32,248 bases of DNA from WS-2 sp964650245. Lineage in GTDB: Bacteria; Eisenbacteria; RBG-16-71-46. The stretch's first letter is position 1. Each line of letters begins with the position of its first letter. A model generated the notes under the pieces. It worked only from the letters and a program-made list of their open reading frames with translations, had not been told where the DNA came from and searched no databases. A program made the position numbers and the translations under genes. Below, one piece after another: positions 22,440-31,058 of this stretch. The DNA is taken from contig CAZYQK010000014.1 in assembly GCA_964650245.1 (NCBI GenBank), positions 1 through 32,248 of the forward strand, in the 5' to 3' direction.

Positions 22440-24458
22440 CTACGCCGCGGCCGGCATGCGGCGGGTGGCTTGAACGCTACGGCTTCGAACCGGCGCCGCG
22501 AGGGAGGCGGCCCGGGCGCGGGCCCGCGCGACCTGGTCAACGTAGGTGAACAGGGAGACGGCGTAGACCAGAAGCGCGATGCCGAGCGTGAGCGCCACGG
22601 GCAGCGGCGGCCCGGCGAGCGCGAGCCGCGGCTCGAAGGCGTAGGGCAGGGGGCCGCCCAGCCAGCGGCTCGCGACCATCGCGGTGAGCGCCAGCAGCAA
22701 TACCGGTGTGATGACGCGGCGGAACGCGAGCAGACCGAAGCCCGGAATGATGGTAGCGACCGCGGTGCGGACCAGGTCGCGCCGCCTCAACAGCTGACGC
22801 TGGTGCTGGAGCAGGAGCACGCGTGCGAAATCGGGGTTCTCGGCCCGGGCTTCGATCGTGGCGCACTCCGGGCACAGCGCCAGCTCACGGCGCCGCTTTG
22901 CGCAGCGCCGGCACACGATGCGTTCGCAGTTGCTGCACGCCCGCAGCGGCATACCGCGGTGCTCGCGCACGCCGAGCGCGAGCCCGAGCAGGGCGAGCGC
23001 CACCGCCGCGACACTGAAAGGCCAGCCCGCGGCTTCACGGCGGGACCGCCATGCCGGCGGCAGCGAGAGCCCGCCGCTCCGCGCGCCGGACTCGCGTGAG
23101 AGGGCGAGCCAGCAGGTGCGCGGTGCGATCCACTGGTCGACCAGCGGGAGCAGGCCGTCCTCGGTGCCCTGAGACTGGTAGGTCTTGACCAGATCGAAGT
23201 CGAGGGCCGAGGCCCGGGACAGCGCCTCGGTCGCCGCGCGGTACTCGAAACGCAGGGTGTAGATCTGGGACGCGTTGAAATGAGCGGCCGCGTTCGCGGG
23301 ATTGGCGGCCACGGCGCGCTGGTAGAGCTCGAGCGCCACCGCCTGCCGGCCCCCCATGGCGACCACGTTTCCCAGGTTGTTGAGCACGCGATCATCGTTC
23401 GGCCAGAGCTCGAGCGAGCGGCGGTACGAGACCTCGGCGGACGCGAGGTCGCCGCTGCGGCGCGCGGTCCAGGCGAGGCCGAAGCGCAGGAACGGATTGT
23501 CGGGATGCTCGGCGACCAGCGCGGCCAGACGATCCTGCCGCTCGCGGCTCCAGGGTTCGGCCTCCACCAGGGGCACGCCGTAGAGCGGAGCGCGACGATC
23601 GTCGATCGGGGCCGCCATGCGGTCGAGGGCCGAAACCACCCAGGGCGCTCCGGCCAGAGCCAGGATCAGGGTCACGAACAGCGCGCGCTCGCGCACCCGC
23701 AGCGAGGGCCACAGGAAGCCGAGGAAGGCGACGGTGGGAAGCGCCGGCCCGAGGCCCACGAAGTACGGCAGGACCACGATGGCCCACGCCCACCAGCCCG
23801 CGCTCGCGGGCGAGAGGAAACGGGCCAGCCGCTCGCGCCACGGATGGCGCAGCTCGTCGACGCGGAGCACGACGACCAGCAGGCCGGCCGCGAGCAGCGC
23901 GATGAAGAGCGCCTCGTAGCCGACGTAGATCGCGTTGGCGGCCATCGAGAGCTGAAGCAGGAAGTTTTCGCGCGCGAGCTCGAGTACGGCCGCGTAGTGA
24001 TACAGCGCCTGCCCCGGCTCGCGGAAGAGCAGCCAACCGGCGAGCGTGAGATGGGGCGCCACGTAGGATGGATCGAGCTCGGCCGCGCCCCGCACCCAGC
24101 GCACGCCCTCGTCGAGCATCCCCGATTCGCGGGCGAACAGTCCGCGGCGGTAGAAGATGCGCGCTTCGAGCGGCAGCGAGGCGGAATGGCTGCGCGTCTT
24201 GTACTCGAGCCAGCCGGGAAGGTCGGAGAGATCGCGCGGCGGCGTGACCGCGGCGGCCGAGGTCCCTTGCTCCGGTGAGCCGGCCCCTGCGGCGTGACCG
24301 GTTCGCGCCGGCCCGGCCAGAGCGGCAACCGTGCCCGCGATCGGCGCGGCGGAAGCGGGCCCTGCGTTCGGCCACGATGCGGCATGCGCCGTCGCGCACA
24401 GCGTCGCCAGACCGAGGGCCGCGAGCAGTGTCGAATCGAGTCTCATGATACGCGTCAT
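22440..24458 (-). CDS. Multi-pass membrane TPR protein with zinc-ribbon-like cysteines
   Basis: The 672-aa product starts with a signal-like segment (MTRIMRLDSTLLAALGLA, Ala-rich cut near TAHA). It has a TPR-like helical region (about 95-150), then two to four membrane helices (about 165-275, YEALFIALLAAGLLVVVLR first). A second TPR stretch (about 310-450, LELWPNDDRVLNNLGNV) is followed by another helix and a cysteine cluster at about 500-535 (CSNC, CRRC, CPEC) likely to bind zinc. Two or three more helices end the protein. I do not know the function. It is the first gene of a two-gene operon with the DUF4388 protein. ATG 24458 follows CTGGAG; ATG 24446 is four codons later. Confidence 0.75.
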   Translation of the reverse strand: MTRIMRLDSTLLAALGLATLCATAHAASWPNAGPASAAPIAGTVAALAGPARTGHAAGAGSPEQGTSAAAVTPPRDLSDLPGWLEYKTRSHSASLPLEARIFYRRGLFARESGMLDEGVRWVRGAAELDPSYVAPHLTLAGWLLFREPGQALYHYAAVLELARENFLLQLSMAANAIYVGYEALFIALLAAGLLVVVLRVDELRHPWRERLARFLSPASAGWWAWAIVVLPYFVGLGPALPTVAFLGFLWPSLRVRERALFVTLILALAGAPWVVSALDRMAAPIDDRRAPLYGVPLVEAEPWSRERQDRLAALVAEHPDNPFLRFGLAWTARRSGDLASAEVSYRRSLELWPNDDRVLNNLGNVVAMGGRQAVALELYQRAVAANPANAAAHFNASQIYTLRFEYRAATEALSRASALDFDLVKTYQSQGTEDGLLPLVDQWIAPRTCWLALSRESGARSGGLSLPPAWRSRREAAGWPFSVAAVALALLGLALGVREHRGMPLRACSNCERIVCRRCAKRRRELALCPECATIEARAENPDFARVLLLQHQRQLLRRRDLVRTAVATIIPGFGLLAFRRVITPVLLLALTAMVASRWLGGPLPYAFEPRLALAGPPLPVALTLGIALLVYAVSLFTYVDQVARARARAASLAAPVRSRSVQATRRMPAAA

Positions 24459-24757
24459 GGCTCCAGGTTGGCGCGCGCGCCCGCCCGATCCGGCCGGGGC
24501 CGACATGCGGCCGCGGCCGACTGTGGCCCGTTGTGCATCCAGATTGGGCATTCGGGGGCAATCCCTTGACAGTGCGCGGGCGGCGCCCCTAACGTGCTGC
24601 GGGTCAGTTGGCGTTATCGGCCCGCGAGGCCAGCGGCTGAAGGGCTTTCGAGGCGCGGCGAGCGGCCGCGGCCAGGGACGCAGGGCCTTCCCTCTCCGTG
24701 CCGCGGTCATCGGCCACCGCAGGCCGCGAACTTCACCCCCATCCCGGAGACCGAGCG
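24459..24757. other. Divergent intergenic region between TPR/zinc gene and asnS
   Basis: These 299 bp hold the ribosome site of the minus-strand gene, a candidate asnS promoter (24566-24595) and an asnS leader of about 155 nt. The leader is GC-rich with short inverted repeats but matches no riboswitch or T-box pattern I recognise. No small gene is convincing here. Confidence 0.6.
24566..24595 (+). promoter_or_regulatory. Candidate promoter for asnS
   Basis: A perfect TTGACA (24566-24571), 18-bp spacer and a weaker TAACGT (24590-24595). Confidence 0.5.
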
Positions 24758-26077
24758 ATGAGCACGGCGCCGACGGCCAGCGCCTCACCCTGGATTCGTG
24801 TGTCCGAGGCCGGTGCCCACCTGGGGCGGACCGTGGAGCTGCGCGGCTGGCTGACCCACCGCCGCTCGAGCGGGAAGGTCCAGTTCCTGGTGGTGCGCGA
24901 CGGCAGCGGCGTCATGCAATGCGTCGCCGGCGTGAGGGATCTTTCCACGGTGGAATGGGAGGGGTGCGAGCGCCTCACCCAGGAATCTGCCGTGATCGTT
25001 CGCGGATCGCTGCGCGCCGACGCGCGCGCGCCCGGGGGCGTCGAGATGGGGCTCACCTCGCTCGAGACGGTATCGCTCGCCGAGGCCTATCCCATCACGC
25101 CCAAAGAGCACGGCACCGACTTCCTGATGGATCACCGCCATCTCTGGCTGCGCTCGCAGCGCCAGCAGTCGATTCTCCGGATCCGGGCCGAGCTGGTGCG
25201 CGCCTTCCGCGACTTCATGGATGGGGAAGGGTTCCTGCTGGTGGATGCCCCCATCTTCACGCCCAGCGCATGCGAGGGCACGACCACGCTGTTCGAGACC
25301 GCGTACTTCGACCAGAAGGCCTACCTGACGCAGAGTGGCCAGCTCTACAACGAGGCGGCCGCCATGGCGTTCGGACGCGTCTACTGCTTCGGCCCCACGT
25401 TCCGCGCCGAGAAGAGCAAGACCCGCCGCCACCTGATCGAGTTCTGGATGATGGAGCCCGAGTGGGCGCACGCGACGCTCACCGACATCATCGCGCTCGA
25501 GGAGCGACTGCTGGTCTACGCCGTGGGGCGCATCCTCGAGGCGCGCGCGGAGGATCTCAAGGTGGTCGAGCGAGACGTAGCCCGGCTCTCGCGGGTGGTG
25601 GCGCCGTTCCCGCGCATCCACTACGACGACGCGGTCCGACGCCTCCAGCAGGCCGGGCACCCGTTCGAGTGGGGCGGCGACTTCGGCGGCGGCGACGAGA
25701 CCGTGCTCTCGCAGCAGTTCGAGAACCCGATCTTCGTCACCCATTATCCGGCCGCTGTGAAGGCCTTCTATGTGGAGCCCGACCCCGCCGACCCGCGGCT
25801 CTGCCTGTCCTGCGACTGCCTGGCGCCGGAAGGCTATGGCGAGATCATCGGCGGCGGGCAACGCATGGCCTCCCTTGCCCTGCTCACCCGGCGCATCGAG
25901 GAGCACGGCCTGCCACAGGAGGCGTTCGAGTGGTACAAGGACCTCAGGCGGTACGGAAGCGTTCCGCACGCCGGCTTCGGGATCGGCGTGGAGCGCACCC
26001 TCTCATGGATCGCGGGCCTCGATCACGTCCGCGAGACCATCCCCTTCCCGCGGATGCTCTATCGCCTGAAGCCCTGA
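24758..26077 (+). CDS. asnS: Asparaginyl-tRNA synthetase AsnS
   Basis: AsnS charges tRNA-Asn with asparagine in the cytoplasm. The 439-aa product has the OB-fold anticodon domain (about 10-110, VELRGWLTHRRSSGKVQFL) and the class IIb core. Motif 1 lies around LRIRAELVRAFRDFM, motif 2 in FRAEKSKTRRHLIEFWMMEP, the amino-acid site region in GEIIGGGQRM, and motif 3 in GFGIGVERTLSWIAGL. The core residues TPSACEGTTTLF and MMEPEWA fit AsnRS rather than AspRS (which has a large GAD insertion, absent here). CGGAGA at 24745-24750 precedes the ATG. It is a single gene with its own promoter. Presence of AsnS means Asn-tRNA need not be made by transamidation. Confidence 0.95.
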   Translation: MSTAPTASASPWIRVSEAGAHLGRTVELRGWLTHRRSSGKVQFLVVRDGSGVMQCVAGVRDLSTVEWEGCERLTQESAVIVRGSLRADARAPGGVEMGLTSLETVSLAEAYPITPKEHGTDFLMDHRHLWLRSQRQQSILRIRAELVRAFRDFMDGEGFLLVDAPIFTPSACEGTTTLFETAYFDQKAYLTQSGQLYNEAAAMAFGRVYCFGPTFRAEKSKTRRHLIEFWMMEPEWAHATLTDIIALEERLLVYAVGRILEARAEDLKVVERDVARLSRVVAPFPRIHYDDAVRRLQQAGHPFEWGGDFGGGDETVLSQQFENPIFVTHYPAAVKAFYVEPDPADPRLCLSCDCLAPEGYGEIIGGGQRMASLALLTRRIEEHGLPQEAFEWYKDLRRYGSVPHAGFGIGVERTLSWIAGLDHVRETIPFPRMLYRLKP

Positions 26078-26101
26078 GGCGCCCGGCTGCCGGCCGTCCC
26101 A

Positions 26102-27658
26102 TCACCGGAAGCGGCGCAGCACCACCAGGGAGAGCTCCCCGGCTTCATCGTCGGTGCCGGTCACGGTGCGGTAGCGCGCGAGCAGTGAATCGCGCTCGAG
26201 ATCGCTGCGGAACGGGGAGCCCGTCCCCGCCCAGGCCTCACCCGTCTTGAGCACGGTGCGGCGAACGACCAGCCACTCGGGCCGCTCATTGTTTGCGATG
26301 TCGGTGTACCAGCCCGGCCCCTGGAGCCGCCTCCGGGCCACGCGGGGCGAAACCAGTCCGACTTCATCCACCACGCGCAGCTCAGTGTGGTAGCCGATCA
26401 GTCCGATGGGTTCGAGCATGATCTTCTCGCCGACCCGGGCGTGGGTGGTCAGGTAGTCGGCGATCACCCCGAATCCGAAGTACTCCGCCCGGGCTCGCCC
26501 GAGATACAGTTTGGGGGCGATGGTCCACATCCCGAGCACGAACAGCGCCGCCGCGGCGTAGAGCCCGCGCCCCTGCACCACGCGCGGCAGACCCACCGCC
26601 GCGAGCGCGGCGAGCCCGGCGAGCGGCACCGCCATGTACCAGTAGAAGTACGCGACGCCCAGCAGCGCGTAGCCGAGCCAAACCGCCAGGGCGGCCGCGA
26701 TCGCGAGCGCCAGTCCGGAGCGCCGCGCGCGCCACAATTCCGGCAGCCCTCGCACCAGGGCCGGAGCGAAGAGCACGGTGAGCGGAAACATGGTGCTGCA
26801 CTCCGCGGGCCCGGGCCAGCGCCCGAAGCAAAACGGCGAGAGCCACTCCCACCAGTGCCGTCCGACCCATGGCCCCGCGATCCCGTACAGCATGGACTTG
26901 GCGAAGACGCTCTGCGGAACCGGGGATCCGAAATACCAGGCGAGCGCCCCGGCCCCGGCGCCGATGATGGCCAGCGCCACGAGGCGGTCCCGCCAGCGCG
27001 CCCGCAGCGCCATGACGGCGGCGGCGGCGAGGCCCTCCGGGCGCCACAGGGCGAGCAACCCGATCACGGGGCCGCCCGCCGGGCTGCCGCGCTCGACCAG
27101 AGCGGCGGACAGCGCGATGAGCGTGACCATCATGCTGTTCTCCATGCCCGTGGTCGCGACCGCCGCGAAGTACGGCCAGGCCGCGAAGAAGTAGTTGAAG
27201 CACCAGGCCGCCGGACGGGAGGCGTGCCGCTTGAGCAGCGTACCCATGAGCAGCAAGGTCGCCGCGTCTCCCAGCGTGCTCCACAGTCGCGACCACAGAA
27301 CGGCGTCCCGGATCAGGGCGTAGCCGAGGGCGTTCCACAGCGCCCAGGGCGCGGAGGTGAAGCCCATGACGCGCTCGCCCGGGTTGTAGACCAGGCCGGC
27401 TCCGGCGGCGAGATGGCGCGCGTAGCGAAACGTGATGTACGCGTCCTCGGAAGCGAAGGGCAGGTACTTCCAGAACACGAAGCGCCCGATGGCGAGCAGC
27501 AGCAGCGGCACCAGGAATGGCTCGAACGGATCCAGGAGCTCGCGAAGGCCGGGAACGAGGGCGGGTCGGCGCGGAGCGGCGTCGGCCGGCCGTCCCCCCG
27601 CGCGTGGCGCGGAGTTGGATGGCGGGTGGGAGGCGGTCTGAGAAGTCCGTTTGCTCAA
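26102..27658 (-). CDS. GT-C-fold-like multi-pass membrane protein (putative glycosyltransferase)
   Basis: With a TTG start at 27658 the product is 518 aa. A soluble, Pro/Ala-rich N-terminus (about 55 residues) is followed by a first helix (FLVPLLLLAIGRFVF). Then comes the GT-C-type acidic loop FASEDAYITFRYARHLAAG with NPGERVMGFTSAP, seen in polyprenyl-sugar-using transferases, and about nine more helices (for example LALAIAAALAVWLGYALLGV). A periplasmic C-terminal domain ends the protein (about 400-518). Sugar donor and acceptor are unknown; cell-envelope glycan or protein glycosylation are possible. The frame is open upstream to 27934, but that stretch is Arg-rich, non-membrane and lies upstream of a candidate minus-strand promoter, so I left it out. 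No ribosome site stands out at the TTG. Confidence 0.78.
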   Translation of the reverse strand: MSKRTSQTASHPPSNSAPRAGGRPADAAPRRPALVPGLRELLDPFEPFLVPLLLLAIGRFVFWKYLPFASEDAYITFRYARHLAAGAGLVYNPGERVMGFTSAPWALWNALGYALIRDAVLWSRLWSTLGDAATLLLMGTLLKRHASRPAAWCFNYFFAAWPYFAAVATTGMENSMMVTLIALSAALVERGSPAGGPVIGLLALWRPEGLAAAAVMALRARWRDRLVALAIIGAGAGALAWYFGSPVPQSVFAKSMLYGIAGPWVGRHWWEWLSPFCFGRWPGPAECSTMFPLTVLFAPALVRGLPELWRARRSGLALAIAAALAVWLGYALLGVAYFYWYMAVPLAGLAALAAVGLPRVVQGRGLYAAAALFVLGMWTIAPKLYLGRARAEYFGFGVIADYLTTHARVGEKIMLEPIGLIGYHTELRVVDEVGLVSPRVARRRLQGPGWYTDIANNERPEWLVVRRTVLKTGEAWAGTGSPFRSDLERDSLLARYRTVTGTDDEAGELSLVVLRRFR

Positions 27659-27755
27659 TGGGATCCGCGACGGGAACAGGGGCTGCGGGCCCGCGCGACC
27701 CCGCCGAATGCCGGCGGGCTGCCGGGCGGTAGAAACGCGAGCGAGTCGACGCGTC

Positions 27756-27785
27756 AGTCTAGTGAATCGAAAGCGCCGCCGGCAA
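27756..27785 (-). promoter_or_regulatory. Candidate promoter for the GT-C-like gene
   Basis: On the minus strand TTGCCG (27785-27780), 18-bp spacer and TAGACT (27761-27756). It supports a start codon downstream, at TTG 27658. Confidence 0.4.
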
Positions 27786-27809
27786 GGCGGAGGGCGAGTG
27801 TCGCAGTTC

Positions 27810-27838
27810 TTGACAGTACCCCGTGAAGTTTTTATGGT
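27810..27838 (+). promoter_or_regulatory. Strong sigma70-like promoter for the PstS-like/TPR/STAS genes
   Basis: TTGACA (27810-27815), exactly 17 bp, TATGGT (27833-27838). This is the best promoter match in the window and it lies about 80 nt before the first gene of the module. Confidence 0.7.
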
Positions 27839-27848
27839 GCCGCGCTGC

Positions 27849-27862
27849 TGTCCGCATGGACA
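27849..27862. promoter_or_regulatory. Inverted repeat just after the predicted transcription start
   Basis: TGTCC, a 4-nt spacer (GCAT) and GGACA form a short dyad at about +4 to +18 of the preceding promoter. It could be an operator or an mRNA hairpin. The arms are short, so chance is possible. Confidence 0.35.
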
Positions 27863-27916
27863 CACGTCGCCGTCGCCCTGCGGTGCGAGGGCGGAGGAAG
27901 GGAGTGTTACAGGGCG

Positions 27917-28891
27917 GTGATTGACTTTCGGCACGCCGGCCTTCTAGACTCCCTGCACTTCGTTGTGCCGGGTGCCGGTCGGCGCTTCCGCCTGCTCGCG
28001 CTGTCGCGGCTGGTGCTCGGCGCCGCATGTTGCGGCTGCTCCCCACGGTCGGCTCCCGAGCGGGTGGAAGATACCCTGACCAGTGGGCGTATCTCGATCG
28101 TGTGCGCTTCGGAGGCACGCGATCTGGCGGCCCGCGAGCGCGACGCGTTCCGGGCTCTCTACCCCCAGGCGAGCCTTCAGATCCGGGAAGGGTCGTCGCG
28201 CGAGGCGGTGCGCGCGTTGTTCGCCGCGGAGTGCGATCTGGCCGTCATCACCCGGGAGCTGGAGCCCGAAGAACGCGCGGCCGCGGTTCGAGGCGGCCTG
28301 GAGCTGGAGGGATATCGAGTGGCGTGCGACGCTCTGGTGGTCGTGGTGCACCCGGACAATCCGGTGGAGAACCTCGCGCTCGAGGACCTTCGCCGAATCT
28401 ACCGGGGCGAGTTCACCCGTTGGACGGCGGTGGGTGGCGCGGACCGCGCGATCGACGTGGTGATTCAACCACCGGCTTCCGACATCACCGACTTCTTCGT
28501 TCAGGAGGTGATGGGGGGGGAGCCGATCCGCGCGAAGTCGATCTATGAAACGGCGGACGCCACCGTCGTGACGCGGGTGACTGGCGATCCGGACGCGGTC
28601 GGTTACGTGAGCATGGCGGCAGCCAATCGCGGGGCGCGATCGCTCCGCCTGGCGGCGCTCACCGGGCTTCCCTACTGGAAACCGGATCCGGAGGCGGTCT
28701 ACACGAGCAAGTATCCGCTGACGCGATACGTCAACGTCTACGTGCGCGGCGAGGGCGCGAAACTGGCGAACGGCTTCACCACCTTTTTCACCAGTCGCGA
28801 GGGCCAGCAGATCGTCAATGAAGCCGGGCTGGTCCCGACGGCGGTGCCGGTTCGATTCGTCAGGCGCTCTCCGCTGATGAGCAGTCACTGA
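27917..28891 (+). CDS. PstS-like periplasmic substrate-binding protein
   Basis: The 324-aa product has an n-region with arginines (GRRFRLLALSRL), a hydrophobic stretch and a Cys cluster (LGAACCGC) that may act as a lipid-attachment site, although the -3 residue is not ideal. The mature part resembles the phosphate-binding PBP-like family: SIVCASEARDLA, FRALYPQASLQIREGSS, CDLAVITRELEPEE, VVVHPDNPVENLALEDLRRI followed by YRGEFTRW, TDFFVQEVMGG and GYVSMAAANRGAR. Such proteins bind phosphate or another anion outside the inner membrane. No PstCAB transporter genes follow; instead TPR, STAS and ExbB genes do. GTG 27917 is used; GTG 27965 is an alternative giving a shorter signal peptide. The next gene starts 2 nt after the stop. 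Confidence 0.82.
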   Translation: MIDFRHAGLLDSLHFVVPGAGRRFRLLALSRLVLGAACCGCSPRSAPERVEDTLTSGRISIVCASEARDLAARERDAFRALYPQASLQIREGSSREAVRALFAAECDLAVITRELEPEERAAAVRGGLELEGYRVACDALVVVVHPDNPVENLALEDLRRIYRGEFTRWTAVGGADRAIDVVIQPPASDITDFFVQEVMGGEPIRAKSIYETADATVVTRVTGDPDAVGYVSMAAANRGARSLRLAALTGLPYWKPDPEAVYTSKYPLTRYVNVYVRGEGAKLANGFTTFFTSREGQQIVNEAGLVPTAVPVRFVRRSPLMSSH

Positions 28892-28893
28892 CC

Positions 28894-30696
28894 ATGAGCG
28901 GATCCACGGTGGTGCTTCGCGCGATCGGGCCGGGGCTCGCGCTGCTGGCGCTGGGGCTGGTGGCCCCCGCGGCGCCGCGCGCGGACGAACTGAAGGACGG
29001 CCGGGCCGCGCTTCAGGCCGGGCGGCTCGACGAGGCGCTGACCCACTTCGAACGGGCGGCGGGCCAGGGTTCGGCGGAAGGACGAGCCGGGGTGGGCCAG
29101 GTCTGGCTCAACCGCCGCCAGTTCGCCCGGGCGGCCGAGGCCTTCGAGCTGGCGCAGAAGATGGATCCCATCCTCGCCTGGGGCTACTTCGGCCAGGGCG
29201 AGGTATTGAAGCGTCAGGAGAATTGCGCTGCCGCGGTGCCGCTCTTCCAGAAGGCGACCGAGCTGGACCGTAAGTTTCCGGAGGCCCAGCTTTCGCTCGG
29301 CCAGTGCCTGAGCGCGCTCAAGCGGCAGGACGAGGCGATCTCCGCCCTCGGTCAGGGGCTCCGGTGGGGGCCGAAGTGGCGGCCGAAGTTTCTGGTCGCG
29401 CTGGGCAACACCGAGCTGTCGCGTGACTCCCTGCGCTCGGCCAGCGTCTACTACACCCAGGCTCGCGAGGAGGCGCCAGACGATCCGGCGCCGCGCAAGG
29501 CGCTCGGAGATTTCTACCTGAGCAAGCGGGGCATCGCCGAGCTGGCGATTCCGGAGTACCAGGCGGCGGTCTCGCTCGATTCGAGCGATATCGAGCTGCA
29601 CTTCGCGCTCGCCCAGGGCCTGTTCCGCGGGCAGCGCTACAACGAGGCGCTCGACGAGTATCGCTGGGTGGCGGTGCGCGACTCCGAATTCGCGCCGGGC
29701 CAGCTCGGCCTCGGAAACCTGTTCTACCTGTCGGGCCCGGCCGATCCGCGTCGCTATCAGGACGCGCGCGCCCCCCTCGAGAGGTACACCCGGCTGGAGC
29801 CCGGCGACGGGCGGGGCTGGAGCCTGCTGGGCCGCACGTATTTCTTCCTGCGGATGCGGGACGAAGCGCTGGCCGCGTTGCTGAAGGCCGAGGAGCTGGG
29901 GGGTGCGAACAAGGAGATGTACACGGTGCTGGGCCGCCTCCACGCCGACCGCAAGGAGTGGAAGCAGGCGATCGAGGCCTTCGAGCGGGGCGAGCCCACC
30001 GCGCGCGACCTGCTGGTCATCGGCCAGATGTGGGTGTTCAACGGCGACATGGCGAAAGCGGACTCGATCTACCACGCCATCATCGAACGGGATTCGACCA
30101 GCGGCGACGCGCGGTTTGCCATCAACGAGCTGGGCAAGCTCAAATTCCGCCGGCAGGACTACGCAGGCGCGGTGGCGACCCTGGAGAAACGAATCGCGCT
30201 TGACCCCGGCAACGACGAGGCTTACTACTTTATCGGTTTGTCGTACAAGGAGATGAAACGCTATCCGGAGGCGCTGGCCTCGCTCCGGCAGGCGGCGATG
30301 CTCGCCGAGGGCAAGGCGGACCGCCAGTTCTGGCTCGGCATCCTCTACGCGCAGCTCGATTCAGTTCCGGAGGCGCGCGGCGCGCTCCGGCGCTCGGTCG
30401 AACTCGATTCGACCGGGACCTTTGCAGGAGTGGCGTACCGCCAACTCGGGTTCTATGCATTATTGGACCGCGAATACGACGAAGCGATTCGTCTTCTGGA
30501 TCGGGCCATCCAGTTGAACGAGAAGGATGTTCAGGCCTGGGTGTGGCTCGGGCAGGGTTACCAGAACATGGCCAACCGAAGCCGGGCGATCGACAGCTAC
30601 CGGCGCGCGCTCGCGCTCGATGCGAAGCAGGCGGACGCACTCAAGGGGATCCAGATTCTCGGACCCGGCGCTCCACGGGAGGGAGGTGCACCATGA
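28894..30696 (+). CDS. Periplasmic TPR-repeat protein
   Basis: The 600-aa product has a signal peptide (hydrophobic GLALLALGLVAPAAP, cut near PRA) and then about fourteen helical repeats of the TPR type through to the end. Clear units include ALQAGRLDEALTHFERAAGQ, EAFELAQKMDP, ALGQGLRWGP, AGAVATLEKRIALDPGNDEA, YEEAIRL-like DREYDEAIRLLDRAIQLNEK and SRAIDSYRRALALDAKQADA. TPR arrays serve as protein-protein scaffolds; the partner here may be the PstS-like protein or the ExbB complex, which is inference. The ATG is 2 nt after the preceding stop. Its TGA overlaps the ATG of the first STAS gene. Confidence 0.88.
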   Translation: MSGSTVVLRAIGPGLALLALGLVAPAAPRADELKDGRAALQAGRLDEALTHFERAAGQGSAEGRAGVGQVWLNRRQFARAAEAFELAQKMDPILAWGYFGQGEVLKRQENCAAAVPLFQKATELDRKFPEAQLSLGQCLSALKRQDEAISALGQGLRWGPKWRPKFLVALGNTELSRDSLRSASVYYTQAREEAPDDPAPRKALGDFYLSKRGIAELAIPEYQAAVSLDSSDIELHFALAQGLFRGQRYNEALDEYRWVAVRDSEFAPGQLGLGNLFYLSGPADPRRYQDARAPLERYTRLEPGDGRGWSLLGRTYFFLRMRDEALAALLKAEELGGANKEMYTVLGRLHADRKEWKQAIEAFERGEPTARDLLVIGQMWVFNGDMAKADSIYHAIIERDSTSGDARFAINELGKLKFRRQDYAGAVATLEKRIALDPGNDEAYYFIGLSYKEMKRYPEALASLRQAAMLAEGKADRQFWLGILYAQLDSVPEARGALRRSVELDSTGTFAGVAYRQLGFYALLDREYDEAIRLLDRAIQLNEKDVQAWVWLGQGYQNMANRSRAIDSYRRALALDAKQADALKGIQILGPGAPREGGAP

Positions 30697-31040
30697 AAAC
30701 GCGCGACGTGGGAAACATCACGATCCTGACGCCGAAGGGCTATCTCACCGGAGGCGACGAGACCGAGGAGCTGGAGCTGGCGATCAAGGGCCTGATCGAG
30801 AAGGGCAACAAGAACCTGATCATCAATCTGGGCGAAACCCAGCACTTGAATTCGACGGCGCTCGGGGTGCTGATCTCGGCGCATTCGAATTACGTCCGGC
30901 GTACCGGGCAGATGAAGCTGTGCTCGGTAGACAAGCGCATCGAGAACATCTTCGTGATCACCAAGCTTTCGCTGGTGTTCGACGTCTACCCGAAGGAGGA
31001 GCAGGCGATCGCCAGCTTCGCAGAGCGGGAGTCGGTCTAG
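30693..31040 (+). CDS. STAS-domain protein 1 (anti-anti-sigma-like)
   Basis: The 115-aa single-domain protein has the STAS fold pattern: VGNITILTPKGYLTGGDETEEL, NLIINLGETQHLNSTALGVL and QMKLCSVDKRIENIFVITKL. The conserved serine that is phosphorylated in SpoIIAA/RsbV corresponds to S54 in LNSTALG; the Asp usually before it is Asn here. Such proteins act as phospho-switches that bind anti-sigma kinases or other partners, but no such kinase is in the window. A strong ribosome site GGGAGGT lies just before the ATG, inside the end of the TPR gene. It is similar in layout to the next gene, so the pair probably arose by duplication. Confidence 0.9.
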   Translation: MKTRDVGNITILTPKGYLTGGDETEELELAIKGLIEKGNKNLIINLGETQHLNSTALGVLISAHSNYVRRTGQMKLCSVDKRIENIFVITKLSLVFDVYPKEEQAIASFAERESV

Positions 31041-31058
31041 CCGGCGTGGAGGACTGAG

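Noticed and set aside
23280..24278. Plus-strand open frame of 332 codons opposite the TPR/zinc gene
   Set aside because: Charged, low-complexity product without domains; the minus-strand frame has signal, membrane and TPR patterns.
26078..26101. CCGGC/GCCGG hairpin between asnS and the convergent GT-C-like gene as a terminator
   Set aside because: The stem is only about four base pairs and there is no T-run; GC-rich DNA gives many such matches.
26387..27826. Plus-strand open frame of 479 codons opposite the GT-C-like gene
   Set aside because: Composition is Arg/Gly/Pro/Gln-rich and repetitive, a shadow of membrane-helix codons; the minus strand gives clear helices.
27659..27934. N-terminal extension of the GT-C-like protein to ATG 27934
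   Set aside because: The extra 92 residues are Arg-rich and without pattern, cross the promoter of the divergent gene and lie upstream of a candidate minus-strand promoter.
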